From: Lineus longissimus
Lineage: Eukaryota; Nemertea; Pilidiophora; Heteronemertea; Lineidae
NCBI RefSeq assembly: GCF_910592395.1
Contig: NC_088315.1
Location: 13,127,808-13,191,807 of the forward strand
Direction of reading: 5' to 3'
Length of the DNA stretch: 64,000 bases
In this document: positions 22,451-35,000 of the stretch, piece after piece
Numbering within the stretch: position 1 is the first letter of the stretch
Layout: each line of letters begins with the position of its first letter
Notes under the pieces: generated by a model
Database searches by the model: none
Seen by the model: only the letters and a program-made list of their open reading frames with translations
What the model was told of the DNA's origin: nothing
Position numbers and translations under genes: made by a program

Positions 22451-22656
22451 TTTCAAAACGAGGCGGGTACTGTAGGTGATTGCATTTAGCATTTACCTAT
22501 TTCCAACACTCGGACATGTGCCAGATTGAATCTAACTGCCCTAGTTAGAAAGCCTGAATCCATTACGAAACCGCATGTTTGTCCGACATTGCCTGTAATT
22601 CAGCGATGGGGAAATAGAGGGCAGCAGCTGCAGTGACGTCATTATCGCGGAATGCT
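22451..22656 (+). promoter_or_regulatory. Putative promoter/upstream block of the CaRF-like gene
   Basis: This block lies just upstream of the ATG at 22419 on the minus strand. It holds TGACGTCA-like (CRE) and ATTGG (inverted CCAAT) motifs and a CAGCAGCTGCAG E-box-like palindrome. The same block, rearranged, is found at 15470-15680. It may instead be a MITE on which the gene start abuts; I cannot tell from one locus. Confidence 0.45.
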
Positions 22657-22663
22657 ATTGGCT

Positions 22664-23922
22664 CACCAGTACGGTGAGTCTCTACACCGCAGTGTTCGTC
22701 GTCCGTTGCTGTCGTCGTCGTCAGCCGTCGTTGTCCGTCGTATCCTATTTCAAAAATAGTGGCACGTTTCTTAACTGCTAGGACTATGGACTCAAAACTT
22801 TGTATGCATGACCCCAGAGGTCAGATGACCTTTGACACTGAATTTCGGCCCAGTCTGATTCTGAACTTGGCCACCAGGGGGCCAAAAGTGAAAACATAAA
22901 TAGTGTGATATCTCACTTATAAGTGATTTGTTTTTGATGAAATTTTTATGGTAGGTACTCCTAGCAAGGATATATCACATATCGTACGTGTTTTTGATCT
23001 GACCTACTTTTTCAAGGTCACAGAGGTCAAATGCCGTAAATTTGCCGTTTGAGTGTAACTGTGGCACGTTTCTTAACTGGTAGGGCTATGAGCTTTGAAG
23101 TTTTATGCATGACCCAGATAACCTCAGATAACCTCTTACAGCAAATTTTGGTGTGATCTGATTCTTGACTTGGCAACCAGGGGGCCAAAACTGAACGCAC
23201 AAAAAGTGTGATATCTCACTTATCAGTGACTTGTTTTTGATCAAATTTTTATGGTAGGTACTCCCAGCCAGGATACATCATATATCATAGAGATTTTCGA
23301 TTTTACTTATTTTTCAAGGTCATAGAAGTCAAATGGCGTAAATTGGCCGTTTGAGCGTAACTGTGGCACGTTAGTAACTGATAGGGCTATGGGTTTGAAA
23401 CTTTGTACACAAGACCCCCTAGGTCAGGTTCCTCTGACACTGAATTTTGGTCTGATCTGTTTCTCGACTTGGACACCAGGGGGCAAAAAGTGAAAACCTA
23501 GAAAGTGTGATATCTCGCTCATTAGTGATTCGTATTCGATATATAGTTATTATGGTTGGTACTCCCAGCAAGGATACATTACATATTATACAGGTTTTTG
23601 ATATGACCTACTTTTCAAGGTCCATTGTCAATTAAGTCATATCCTAAATATCAGTGAGCACAATGGCCCCTGGCCTTTTCATTTACATTTTAAAACTTAT
23701 TTGCTATTCCCCCTTTTGTTCACAGTCAGAGAGGTATACAATGCTGTGCGAAAATAGCACCGACGTGTACAAACTGACTTATATGGAGGATTTCAAAGAG
23801 CAATGAAAACATATTTCCAGCGGATGATCACATCAGCAGTCCTAAATTATCCATTTTAGACTTGATGTAAAAGAGAAAATAATCACAATTAAATGGCCAG
23901 GGGCTATGTGCTCACCTGTTGT
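22664..23922 (+). mobile_element. Helentron-like repeat with tandem 302-bp units
   Basis: It starts with a hairpin GGCTCACCAGTACGGTGAG followed by a CGTCGTC-rich microsatellite (22696-22745), the same layout as the 42986 copy. Three tandem units then begin GTGGCACGTT at 22759, 23061 and 23363, about 302, 302 and 260 bp long. An inverted pair bounded by GTGAGCA...GCTCAC (23654-23915) follows. No coding sequence is evident. Confidence 0.65.
22759..23622 (+). repeat. Three tandem 302-bp monomers with CTCF-like cores
   Basis: Each monomer carries the same order of phrases: GTGGCACGTT..TAACTG, CACCAGGGGGC-like core (CCACCAGGGGGCC near 22869; CAACCAGGGGGCC near 23175; ACACCAGGGGGC near 23474), TGTGATATCTC, TATGGTAGGTACTCC, and TTTCAAGGTCA. 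A single diverged monomer occurs at about 43086-43385. Confidence 0.8.
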
Positions 23923-24340
23923 CAATGAAAGGAAGATAGCGGCGTTATGGTTACACCGAGTTTGACCTCCGTGACCTGGTAAATCAGGTCAAGGTTGAAA
24001 TGTTTCAACCACTATGTTAGGCACATGTGATCAATTAATGACAAACATTTGAAGATCATATAGTAAATGTTTTTTGTGAGGTAAATCCTGCATATAATTT
24101 TTGACCTTCACTTCTTTACACCTGAAAAGTACAGAAATTTCTGTCCACATGTAAAGATGCCTAGTAAGTGTCAACCGATCAAATTTATTTATTATACATA
24201 TTTTTGTTGATGACTATCAATGTGAACAATTACAAAAATAGAAACTGAGGGCGATTGCTTACAATCATTAGCAGCCCTGGACAAAAGTAAAATTACAAGC
24301 ATTGGCTTAACCCTTTAAGGACTAAAGGGATTTTTGATAA
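23923..24340. other. AT-rich spacer; no gene seen
   Basis: Sequence between the tandem-unit repeat and the end of the LINE. I find no open frame with protein character. Confidence 0.5.
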
Positions 24341-27300
24341 TCACACAACAAAGTTGCACTGGATAGAAAATGTACAGCGTAGAATCTTGGGAATCCTCCA
24401 CAGACTAGGCCATTTGCTGCAGCCGGAACGAAGTTCTAACGTGTACTCTATCGCTCGCACAGATGCGAGATCAGGCCGGAAATTGGTTGCTTGTGACAGT
24501 GTGAGATTAGTCCATAAAGGTTTAAAGAGAAGCATTAGCAGGAATAAATGCAGTGGAGCTCCGAGTGAGATTGATGAAAAGTTGCAGGAAGCAGAAGAAC
24601 GAAAGGTGCCAAACAACATAAAAGGAGGCTAATTTACATTAACAACAGTACAAATATTGTGGATAAACCTGCTGACTCTAACCATACCTGGATATTACTG
24701 GCTTTTGTGAAATTATGCAAACCATAGAGTAAGGCCTGCAACCTGTTCTCAGTGCCACTCAGAGAACCATATAGGGTGGTAAATGATAGCAGCACACTTG
24801 GGTCATGGAATAGATCTCTGTGACAAGTGCGAGTAAGAGGGCAACTGAAGAAGAGGTGCTTAGGTGTCTGTTTGCTGAAACCACACGGACGGAAGGGACC
24901 AAGAATGTTAAACAAATTGTGGGTAAACTGGTGGTTCCTCAATATGAGATCACAGCGAGTTTTACTGAAAAGAATTTTCTTCTCTATGTAAAAGTTTCAA
25001 TTTAGTAGTCACCAAGTAGTTTTTCCGCCTTTTAATGTACACTTGAGTGTTGAATTTGAAGGAGTTTCTTGTGTAACAGTCTCTTACACCATTTGGCAAA
25101 GATAGCCAGGCCTTAATTGCACAAGGAAAAGTGGATTTTGTGAATGTTTGTTATACTCTTGTAGAAAGACTGAATGGTTGCTGGTTTCTCAGCCTTCCAC
25201 CATACGCTGGGTTTCTATACTATCAACATTGGAAGTTATATAGGTAGGAGCTCTAAAACTGAAGAGATCTTTGGAGTTATATCATACATAAAAAGTAGTT
25301 TTTTCTCTGAGAAATCCAGTCAAGAGGTATATATACCCTACTTTATTACCAGCAGTGCCTTCAATACAACCTCTGACTATCAGGCAAGCCATCTGGGCAA
25401 GTCTACTATATTTATGACTCCATGTTCCAGATGGGGGAGGATAAATGAGAAATAGAGTCTCTTCAAGTGCTGAGAGACTCAAGTTTCAGTTTGAGGGCCT
25501 TAAGAGGATTTGATAGAGTATTATACAGTTTGACTATAACGTTAGTAACATGTTTCTAAAAGGTTGGACAACTATCTAAAATAAAGCCTGTGTTTGTGTG
25601 AACTTCCCAGTTGTAATAACATTGCCATGTAACTACAAAGATGGATAAATTGGGATATTCCTCCTTGGCGAATGAAAAATAACCTCTTTGCTCCTTTCAG
25701 CTTTAAAATTCAGTTTCCCAATTTGCGACCAAGGAGTTATCTGTCAAGGTCACTTTGTAGGTTGTGAGATGTAGCTGGGTTTTCCTCGGGGTCCACATTT
25801 AACATTGTTTAAAAACAGAGTACAGTCATCAGCAAACATATACAGAAGACAATTCTGAATTACTTTAGCAAGATCATTTATATATCAGATTAGAAAAAGG
25901 AGGGGAGCCAGTATTGACCCTTGCAGGTCTCCTGAGTTTATATAACCTTTCTTAGAAACATCCGAAAAGGAATTGTTTACTCGCGCCTTGATAGTGCGAT
26001 CTTTCAAATAATTTTGTAAAATATTCAAACCTCTACCCCTAAAATTCCATAGTAAGACATTTTTTTCCCCAGAAGGAAATGTGGCACTGCATCAAATGCA
26101 CCAGAAATATCGAGAAAGATTCCTCTTGTGATGTTTCTAGATTCGTTATTCAGTAATAAATTATGAACAATATCAGACAGCAGCTTCTGTGTGTCATGAC
26201 CAGGAAGGAAACCGGACTGGCGTTCATACGGTATCCAGTAAAATAGGTACAGGTAAAATAGGTACGGGTAAAATAGGTACGGTAAAATAGGTACAGGTAA
26301 AATAGGTACGGGTAAATTAGGTACGGGTAAAATAGGTACTAGGTAAAATAGGTACGGGTAAAATAGGTACACAAAAAAGTGAAACTAGGTAAAAAAGGTA
26401 CAATCACAAAATTTTATCTGAGTTTCCTGATTTTTTAAATTTTTCACTTCTTCAATGCCAATTGCTTATTGAAAGGGTTCACTTTATGATAATTTTGTTT
26501 TAATCAATTACTTGGAGTGCTAATTAATGCTTGTTATTGAAATAATTCTCTAGTGATTGTTGTTTTTTTCTGGTGGTGATATCACTACCAACTAATACTA
26601 ATTATGATTAACTGTTGCTAAGTAACTATGATTGATTGTTGTTAGAAAAATAGATTTGTCTGGTAGATCTAGAACAGCAAGAGTGCACCTGCTTTTTTTC
26701 TGCTTTTGTATGGTTTCCAACAGCTTGGTATGTCTCATCAAAAATAACAGAGGGGAAAAGTTCTTCTTTAATGATCGTATGGCTTCTTAGGTTTCAAGTC
26801 TGGGGTTGGGTTCCTGGGTTTTTTTTGTTTTTTTGTTGAATTGAGAGTTTTTTGGTGACAACGACAAGTGGTAACAACGAAGGCAAAATATAGTTTAATG
26901 AAACTGCATGTATTTATTTTTACACAAATGACGACCTCTAAGTTACAGCACAAACTTGACACAGTTAAATGAAAATGCATTAATCTATTGAACTTCCTTA
27001 ATGTCTAAAGTGCATGATTTTTTTCCCATAAAAAGTAAAAAGTAATCATTAGGAGAACTCTTTCAATAAGCATCGATAAAATCAGAAATAAATGAATCAT
27101 GATAAAAATATATGATCATACCTTTATATGACCTAGTTTCTCTTTTTTGTGTACCTATTTTACCCAGTACCTATTTTACCTAGCTCCTATTTTACCCATA
27201 CCTAATTTACCCATACCTAATTTACCTGTACCTACTTTACCCGTACCTATTTTACCTCATACCTATTTTATTGTACCTGTTTTACCCGTACCTAATTTAC

Positions 27301-27731
27301 CTGTACCTACATTCCGTTCATACAGTAGATTATTAACCTGGAGGTGATGAAGAATGTCTTCATATAAAGCTCGCTCAAATATTTTTGAAAAGGAATACAA
27401 TAGAGTTACAGGCCTATAATTATCAACACAATTTTTGGATCCTTTATTTTAACAAATTGGGATGACTATATACCAAGTTTCCAACATGTAGGAAAATCAA
27501 TGGGTTTCACCGCTTTATCGACATGAGGGATATGATCATCGAAAATAGAAGACAGAGCATGAACAAAATGATACAGATATCATCGGAATTACCAAGGTTG
27601 AAACTGGCATCCCAGTTGAAATTTTGAACAGTCCAATTAAGGTCTGCGACATTAACTCGCGAATACTTCCAAATTCTCTTAACAACCGGTTCAACTAACA
27701 CCGGGTGAATGAGATCTTTAGAGACAAACAA
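24341..27731 (-). pseudogene. LINE (CR1/L2/Rex-like) reverse transcriptase region, interrupted
   Basis: Minus-strand fragments give a non-LTR RT in order: NFNWDASFNLGN near 27600; NYRPVTLLYSFSKIFERAL then LHHLQVNNLLYER (27420-27315); after the insertion, QSGFLPGHDTQKLLSDIVHN and IFLDISGAFDAVPH (26220-26060); and MFADDCTLFLN (about 25840), the catalytic F-A-D-D. Downstream comes a C-terminal Cys/His region (CGFSKQTPKHLFFSCPLTRT, about 24880-24810). Frames are broken by indels. A fold-back element (26230-27314) sits between YER and QSG of the RT palm. The clade is not certain. Confidence 0.8.
26230..27314. mobile_element. Fold-back (Mutator-like) element with tandem-array arms, 9-bp TSD
   Basis: The 1085-bp insert is flanked by an exact 9-bp duplication CGTTCATAC (26221-26229 and 27315-27323), and removing it plus one duplicate restores the LINE reading frame. 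Both arms are tandem arrays of a 15-bp unit (AAAATAGGTACGGGT and variants), about 26239-26370 and, inverted, 27151-27308. The inner arms extend the inversion (CAAAAAAGTGAAACTAGGT and complement). The middle is AT-rich and noncoding. A 9-bp duplication with satellite-like inverted arms is the known structure of Drosophila FB elements, which are mobilised by Mutator-type transposases. Confidence 0.85.
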
Positions 27732-28159
27732 ATGTTACATTATAGTCGGGGTGAGAAAAGGGTGCATCTGCTCCTGTGTTAAGAACCAGTCCTGGAGAAT
27801 AATAGAAAATAATGTGACAATATTTGGAATTGCCTACTAAATCTATAATTATTATTTCTGTGTTCTTCTCTGGCCCTGGTAAACCCAGACACCCAGGATC
27901 GTTAAGCGGTATGAGCTTAACACCTTCCTTCTTAATTGATCCTTTCCATTGTTTTATAATCTCTATCTGTTAAGCTGTTTCGCTCCTTTTATGAACTTCC
28001 TGATTAGCACGTGGTTGCTATAGGCCCCTGCCCTAGGCCCTGTCTGGTAATCTTGTATTGATACAGCTGTATGCTGATTGGTTGTTTCTTTAATTACCGA
28101 GTGCTAGTAGGCTCAGAGCCTGATATTTGGGCGGGTTTATTTACCCATTAGGGGTGTGT
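27732..28159. other. Spacer; no gene seen
   Basis: No motif-bearing open frame. It may include the 5' portion of the adjoining LINE, but nothing I can support. Confidence 0.45.
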
Positions 28160-28700
28160 GTAATTATGCCCCCTCTCAACGAAGTTGAGATGGGGGCATT
28201 AATTTCTTGGCTGGTTTCCGCGTCCGCGTCCGCACTCTATTCCACTCTATAACTCAGGAACCACTTTTCCGGTAGACTTGAAATTTTTATGGTGTGAAGG
28301 TCAAGGGTCTCGAAGGTTCCCTATTGATTTTGGGCCAAAGCCCAAATCCAAGATGGCCGCCAGGCCACCATATTTTTTTTTTGCATTCCGCCGCCTAACT
28401 ATAGAACTGAGTGAGTGATAAACCTGAAACTTCTGTGGTGTGATGCTCTAGTGTAGGGGAGGTGCCCTATCGATTCTGGGCCCGAACTAAAATCCATCAT
28501 GGCCGCTAGGCGGCCATCTTTGTTTTTTTTATTCCGCCCCATAACTTGAGAATCGAGTGAGTGATAACCCTGAAACTTCTGTGGTGTGATATTCTGGTGA
28601 AGGGGAGGTGCCCTATTGATTTTTGGCCCGACCCAAAATCCAAGATGGCCGCCAGGCCACTAACTTGATTTTTGCATTCCGCCCTATAACAGTTTAACCC
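28160..28700 (+). repeat. Three tandem ~145-bp units with AAGATGGCCGCC cores
   Basis: Starting after a CCTCTCAACGAAGTTGAGA hairpin and a CGCGTCCGCGTCC run, three units follow (about 28240-28382, 28383-28535 and 28536-28690). Each has CTATAACT..GAGTGA, TGAAACTTCTGTGGTGTGA-type, GCCCTATTGAT and CCAAGATGGCCGCCAGGC blocks. A related fragment lies at 42595-42720. The hairpin plus CG-rich short repeat at the start is like the Helentron-type ends elsewhere in the window. Confidence 0.7.
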
Positions 28701-28719
28701 GAGAACCATTCCATCTCCA

Positions 28720-28950
28720 TTGCATACTGTGATCGGCGGAGATTTCAACTACAACCTACTCAAAGAACGTCTTCAAGTGCCGGAACACCCCCTCCATTCA
28801 TTTCAACAACTTATCAAGGAACCTACAACACTCAACTGCACACTGTTAGATCACATCTATATCAAGTTGCATCCTGATGAAATACATGCAGGAGTGTGCA
28901 GAACATACTACAGCTACCACAACCCAGTCTACTATACATTCAATCAGTAA
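28720..28950 (+). pseudogene. LINE endonuclease (EEP) C-terminal fragment
   Basis: The frame reads VIGGDFNYNLLKERLQ, then QLIKEPTTLNCTLLDHIYI and YYSYHNPVYYTF. GDFN, the T-L-L-D-H block and the S-x-H-x-P-V block are the C-terminal motifs of apurinic-type endonucleases of non-LTR retrotransposons. The usual Asp of S-D-H is Tyr here. It stops at 28948-28950 and no RT follows on plus, so it is an isolated remnant. Confidence 0.7.
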
Positions 28951-28984
28951 TGGCCGAGTGGCCACTCGGCATCCCTTGGAAGCA

Positions 28985-29435
28985 ACTCCTCCACTTCGAC
29001 CACTGCCTCCACAGCTGCTACCAGAACACCAGCTATGATACCCATCCAATTGATGTTCCTCAACTGCCACCTCAGCCCAACACACCAACCCACAAATTCG
29101 GCTTCTTCCATATAAAGCAATGGGGGACGAATGCCCAAGAGCTGTAACAAGCAAATCGTTTCCACTGTGACGACTGCCTTGATCCACAGCTGCTCTCCGA
29201 ACACCGATTACGATGCCAATCACCGCTTTAAGGCTCATTACTCCACCAAGGACACTTCTTTCCACTGTAACCACCTCCAGAGCTGCTCTCAGAACACCAG
29301 TTACAGTGCTCATAATCAGTCCTTTCATGGCTGATTACTGCAACAAGGACACGGTTTTCACCATGACCACTGTCTCCAAAGGTACTCTCCGAACCCAACT
29401 TACAATGCCCATCATCAGTCCTTTCATGATTGGTT
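28985..29435 (+). repeat. Degenerate tandem repeat, unit about 85-100 bp
   Basis: About four diverged units share CCAC..TG..CGAC/ACC and GCTGCTCTC.GAACACC.GTTAC.ATGCC phrases (near 29010, 29185, 29285 and 29390). It directly follows the endonuclease fragment and may be a 3' tail of the same element. Its open frames are by-products of the repeat. Confidence 0.55.
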
Positions 29436-29839
29436 GATGAAAACTTGTCACACTACATACCGTATTTATGCGCATTTTAGCACATGCGCTTATAAACAAA
29501 AATCGCTTGTTTTAGGGTATATTTTCAGCCTTCACTTTGCCCGATTATAAACGCATGTGCTAATATTTTTCGGAGACGTCATCGTCACTGCATCGAAGGG
29601 AGGCTGCATGACTTCTAATAACATGCTGGAAGAATACGTGAACAAACTGTCACAGTCCCGTGCTGCATGCTTCCATGTTTAACCCCGCTAGTACTCTAGC
29701 ATGTTAACTCTGAATACCGCGCACTGCCACATGAAAGACGAAGAGAAAGACACTTTTAAGCAGCAAAACACACAACTGCTGTTCATTCCAGGTGGAAGGA
29801 CCCCTCTCCTGCCACCAATCAACACGCACATCAAGAACA
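29436..29839. other. Spacer; no gene seen
   Basis: Contains ATACCGTATTTATGCGCATT near 29459 and a related inverted phrase near 29545, possibly a decayed MITE. Nothing firm. Confidence 0.35.
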
Positions 29840-30960
29840 TTTTTAGCTCAGCTGACAAAGTCAGCTGAGCTTGTCAAATAAGCTGCTCAGTGGCGTCCGT
29901 CTGTCTGTCCATGCGGCCCGTCGGGCCGTCCGTCCGTCCGTTAAACCCATGGTGCACATTTTGTAACCGTAAGACCTAGAGACTTCAATTTTGCATTTCT
30001 GGATACTTCTGGTCAAACTCTACTTTCAAAACAAAATTAGTTGCCATTCGACCTACTTCCTGCGAGCGAGAGCGCATGAAGGAAACTGGCCTATATCGGT
30101 CTAGGAGCAGCAGAATTAGTCGAAATATGCTTTAATATTAAGATAAAATTCTTGAAAAACTATTTTATTGAGAAAAAGTTCAAAATTTTAACAGGAGAGG
30201 GCGTTACCTGCCTTTTAATTATTTCTGCCGATTCAAATTCCCGCCCGATGACGTCAGCCATCAATGAAGTCTCCTATTTGCCAGTTCTCAAAACATGGCA
30301 GCTACACAACAAAGCAGCAGTAGCTCCAGGAATAAATCACTGTTCACTTCAGCTTCGTAATCGATTGTACCCCCACTTTATTGTGTTTTGTGTGGTGTTC
30401 CTATTCAATCAACGATGTAAGGCCTTATTATGTTGGTTTTAATTGAGAAGGTGCATTATAAGCGGCCTACGAAATACCGAAGCGGAGACAAAGTGGCGGC
30501 ATGTTGTTTACGCCATGTGCAATAATCTTGGAGCTCAATGACACTCAGCTCGATGACGATGGCCCGCTACGGGCTAGTACTACGGTCGTACCGGGGTAAG
30601 TACCCAATTTTCTGCTTAAAAAGTAGTCTGGTAGGCGATATTATCACTAGTTTGTTTCAGTGGTAGTCATAAGGTCTTTAGGGACTACTTTCAGAAATTA
30701 GTTCTTGAAAATTTGGTCACATTCTGTGAAAACGATATCGGAAGTGCATGCTCTGTTCGCGATGACATCGCCGATGTATTTTGAAGTGGAGAATTCCCAC
30801 AGTATGTGCAGTGAATCGGCATGATTCTGTTCGCCTATTAAGTTTTAGTTCTACGATTCTTTCATGAGTAAAAAGTAGACATTCTAAGCAATACAATAAT
30901 GTCACTCCCATAAAAATTGATTGGAAATTGAGGGAGCTACGGCATTCTGTTCGGCAACTG
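29840..30960 (+). mobile_element. Diverged, truncated Helentron-type copy
   Basis: It begins TTTTTAGCTCAGCTGAC with a perfect hairpin partner (GTCAGCTGAGC) and a GTCTGTCC/CGTCCGTC microsatellite at about 29898-29940. Further in, ATGAGTAAAAAGTAGACATT (about 30868) matches the interior of the 3.4-kb copies. I cannot find its right terminus. Confidence 0.6.
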
Positions 30961-32001
30961 GCAGCGCTGAAAAAATACATTGCATCCTGTACAATACCAA
31001 ATGGCACATTTTAAAAAGCTCTCATTGGACAACGTAGGGAATCACCAGAAATGACGTCATCGCTGGTCTAAATAGAAAACTACGGTGGCGCAGTAGAGCA
31101 CAAGAAAAGGTTTAGCATTAACTTTGTCATGCAAGCTTCAGCAACAAAACGATTTCTCATGAATGATTTACTTGATCATCATCAGCTTGTTTTCCCCTGA
31201 TAGATAAAAAAATGATTTACAATTTCCATCAAAGTTTTCTATTTTGTGTATAGTCACATGTTATTTAACTAGCAAGGAGCCAAGCAGTTTTGAATATTTG
31301 CGGGAAAATACTTCGTACTTGTAAACGAGGCTATGACAATGAGTATGCTCATTCATGGCATAAACTTCATGTTTCGGTAAATATTTTCATACGATGATTT
31401 CACCCTAATTATGGTCAGGATTGAGGAATGCAAGCAAGTACAAGTTGTTTTTGATAGTACATATCACAATAGTAACCGTTGTTGCCAGTTAATTTGGTGT
31501 TTTTGTCTGAAATCGCTTCGTTAAATTGCACAAATCCGCGCATAAATTAGTTGAATATTGCCTAAGTTGAAGTACAATACAGAGTACACTTGCTGCATTT
31601 CCATTGAATTATCTTCATATAACTCGAATATTGCCTGAGTCGAATCAAATTCCATGGTCACAGCAGATTCGACTTATGCAAGGTTGACTGTATGTCATAA
31701 TTTCCCTACCATGTTACCATACTGTTCGAAAGCATATTCTAAACACTGGTGTCCATAAACCTTTAAGCATTACATTTTTTTTTTTTTTTTACGTGCAACA
31801 TCATCAAAATATTTTTACATGTTATACTGTATACCTTCTCGCCTTGTCACCATGTATGTCCAGGATGATTCCTTTATGATCTACCAAATCTGTAAATAAT
31901 ACTAATTCTTGCTGGCCAAGACAATCAAAACTTACTATTGTTCAATAAAACATAATTTTCTTAAGGTTTCCCTTCATGACCTAAGAATAATTCTTTAGAC
32001 A
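30961..32001. other. Spacer with a pogo-like terminal remnant
   Basis: No gene is supported. The segment at about 31551-31692 has repeated CGAATATTGCCT(G/A)AGT phrases and ends CTTATGCAAGGTTGACTGTA, like the end of a Tigger/pogo MITE. A pure T-run lies at about 31769-31790. Confidence 0.45.
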
Positions 32002-35000
32002 TTTTTAGCTCAGCTGACGTAGTCAGCAGAGCTTGTAAAATGGTTCGATGTCAGCGAGTCAGGCAGTCAGTCAGTCAGTCAGTCCATCTGTAAACAATTG
32101 TGCGTCGTTTTTCCAACGCAGCATGCACATATCTCATTTTTGACAAAACGATGTATAATGGTGGTATCTATGTATATAAGAGAAGTCGGGACAAAATACC
32201 ATCGATTTTCGGGACTTTGATACGATTTTTGTGAAGATCTTTATGAAGTCAATACATCAAGAAAATGGCGGTGACCTTTTTATTTCTACCGGGGCGATGA
32301 TTTTGTAAGTGACAAATTTTCTTTTTTAAGCCTTTACGGAAATGTATTTTGGTACGAAACTTCACACGTTTATAGAAAGATCAACGAGAATGTGTTCAAA
32401 TGCCCTCATAACGATGATTTCAACGGAATTTGGTCAAAACAACCTTCGAATGGAGTCAACTTTCTTTGCGAAATTGAAGCGACGACCTCATTATTTATCG
32501 TAATTTATGCAGATCCGAGTCCACCTGATGGGTGATGTTCTGATTTGTGTTCAAACTATTGGAAACTTCGGAAATTAGTTCTATTAGTTCTGCTATTCTG
32601 CAGGAGTATATTATAGCCATTGATGTTGACAGCTAAAAGCACGAAAACTTTGTTATAACTCCAGCCGCGCTCCTCCCTCTGGGAGCTGGAGTCAGTATTG
32701 TTTTCGCTCAGGTTTCTCGTCCAATCACGTGACCTCTCCAACACTCGATAATGCACTCTTTTCGTCCACGTTTTAGGCCAATCTTCGGCGTGAACATGAA
32801 ATCTAATAAGCGCAGTACTTAAATCAGATGTTTCTCTCGCCTTGAAAACATTCCTGGGTAAAATCCATTGAGATTAGCCGAGTTAATCTACTTTTTCCGT
32901 GCCTTAAATCTCTTCCGCTGAATTCTATAAATAGAACCTATTAACATCGCGGCAGTGTGGTTCCCATTGTGCGCCCTCCCACTTTACACCATGTCAGGAA
33001 GTTTTACGGAGAGGGAGGGCGTGCGGTAAGAAGAATGGTTAAAATGACGTCACGTTTTCCTGGCAATGCCTCAAGCTTTAACACGTTAGAACTATAAAAA
33101 CGAATATGTTAATTTGCAAAATTAAAAGCAGATTTCACCACTAACCAGTCAAATCGGAATACGACGGCGCAAAATGTTCTCGCTTTCCTCCTGCTAAAAA
33201 AACCTTGTTCCCGCACTCCTATTTTAATTTATGCCAAGGAATATGATATGATCTGTTTTCACTTCTTTGTAATTAAATGGTATTCATATAATGAGATCAA
33301 TAGTAGTGTCCTGGTCAGATCCCATTCCCATCGACCGTTCAACTAGTCGTCTCTCCCTGGCCCAGGTGCCTCACACGGACCTTCAAGTCCCCATACTCAA
33401 GACCAACTCTTACGATATTGCCCTCAAAACAACCCTGGAGTCATGAATTCACAAGTGCTCCTGTGAAATCTCAGTTCTAGTTTACCTATCAAACTTTATC
33501 GAGTGTTATCGAATCGAATTGATGTGTCGATCGTCGGGGCGGATTGATATGTGGTTAGGTTGTGCGTCCAAGGCAATCATGATCATGAAGATGCGTGTTG
33601 TGTTATCAAAACCAGAAAATAAGTTGAAGTTATTATTAGTGATTCTTACATGAGTAAAAAGTAGACGTTTTAAGCAACACAATAATGTTACTCCTGGAAC
33701 ACACACGGGGTTGAACACAAAACTTACCAACACTTGTATGTGACTTATACGCTTTTAATGTAACTATTATCTCTGACAATTGCAATTAGACCGCCGGTCT
33801 TGACACGGGTCACAAAAACAATATCACACACCCAACTCGCGACCGCTACTACGCCCAAGTACCACCCTTAAAGGGCCACTATACACAATCCTGCAGCGTG
33901 CGCTCACCACACTACCATAAAAAACCTGTCAATTCTCCTTACCACTCACAGAAGCCAAGCCATTGCTGTTAAGTTATGCAGGGGCTTAATCAATTACCTG
34001 CACTCCCTGTGGGGTGAATAACATTACCTTTTGAACAGCTGGCTGTAGGGGGATGATTGGAACAGCTGGTATACCTGCTGACCTGCTGAACCAAGGTTAA
34101 TGTTATTTTCAATCCACGATTGCAGGTCACCTGATTTTCGAGATTTCGCGGGAAATGAAATTGTAAACAAACGCATGTTTGCAGTTCAAATGTAAACAAA
34201 AATGTATTTTTGGTACTTTTGGTGGCTGGACTTGGGTTTTCCCGCAGTTAGGAGCTGGGGTCAAATTGGTGGTCTATTGTGCTGTTTTAGTCAGAAGTAG
34301 CCCTTGATTATGAAGGGATTTTCAAATTAAGGTGACCATGGTCTTTTTATGTGCTCAGCTCACCAAAGCTTTCAATACTTGATGTATTTGAAGAGGCGCG
34401 CGGAACCTGACATGGCCTTACCAAGGAGCTGCTCACGGTGCTGAACTTCTAGCTTGCCTGTCGACTAAGTGCCTTTTTGGCCGAGACATTGCTACATGTA
34501 GGAGGAGCACACATTTTAAATTAATGGTAGTGATAGTACAGTTGGTTCGAGCCATTTGGAAGTCGACATGTGAAGGCCTATCTGGGTTCTCCTTCTTCTC
34601 CGTATAAAAAGGGGCATATTGCTGACTAAGGAACAAGGCATATTGACATTGCCTCATCATCTCTATCAGACCAATTGATGTACTTTTATATGCACGCATA
34701 CATCATGCCATTTCAGGGTCCGAGTCTGTGGACAATTGGTTTGATTAATTTGTCTCTTCGATAATGCTCCTTTATTGCATTAGATTTTCATCGCAATTCA
34801 ATCTATTCAAGAAATAGCCAATTTGAACCTGTCTGCGCCAAGGATAGATTGGTTCCAGATCGACTCACTAGGGATACGCAGTAGAGCACAATGTCATGAA
34901 AAACGACCCTTTGTATTGTAAATTCCAATCACCTGCAGGACAGGTCAATTTCTCTCAATAAAATTAATTTTGTTGACTCCTGTAATTTCTACCTTATTAA

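Noticed and set aside
26025-26372. Pro/Leu-repeat peptide (LPVPILPVPN) read through the 15-bp array
   Set aside because: Produced by translating the tandem array of the fold-back element; only the part before 26220 is genuine LINE RT.
28846-29328. Minus-strand 160-codon frame over the degenerate tandem repeat
   Set aside because: Gly/Val-rich product created by the repeat on the non-coding strand; no family resemblance.
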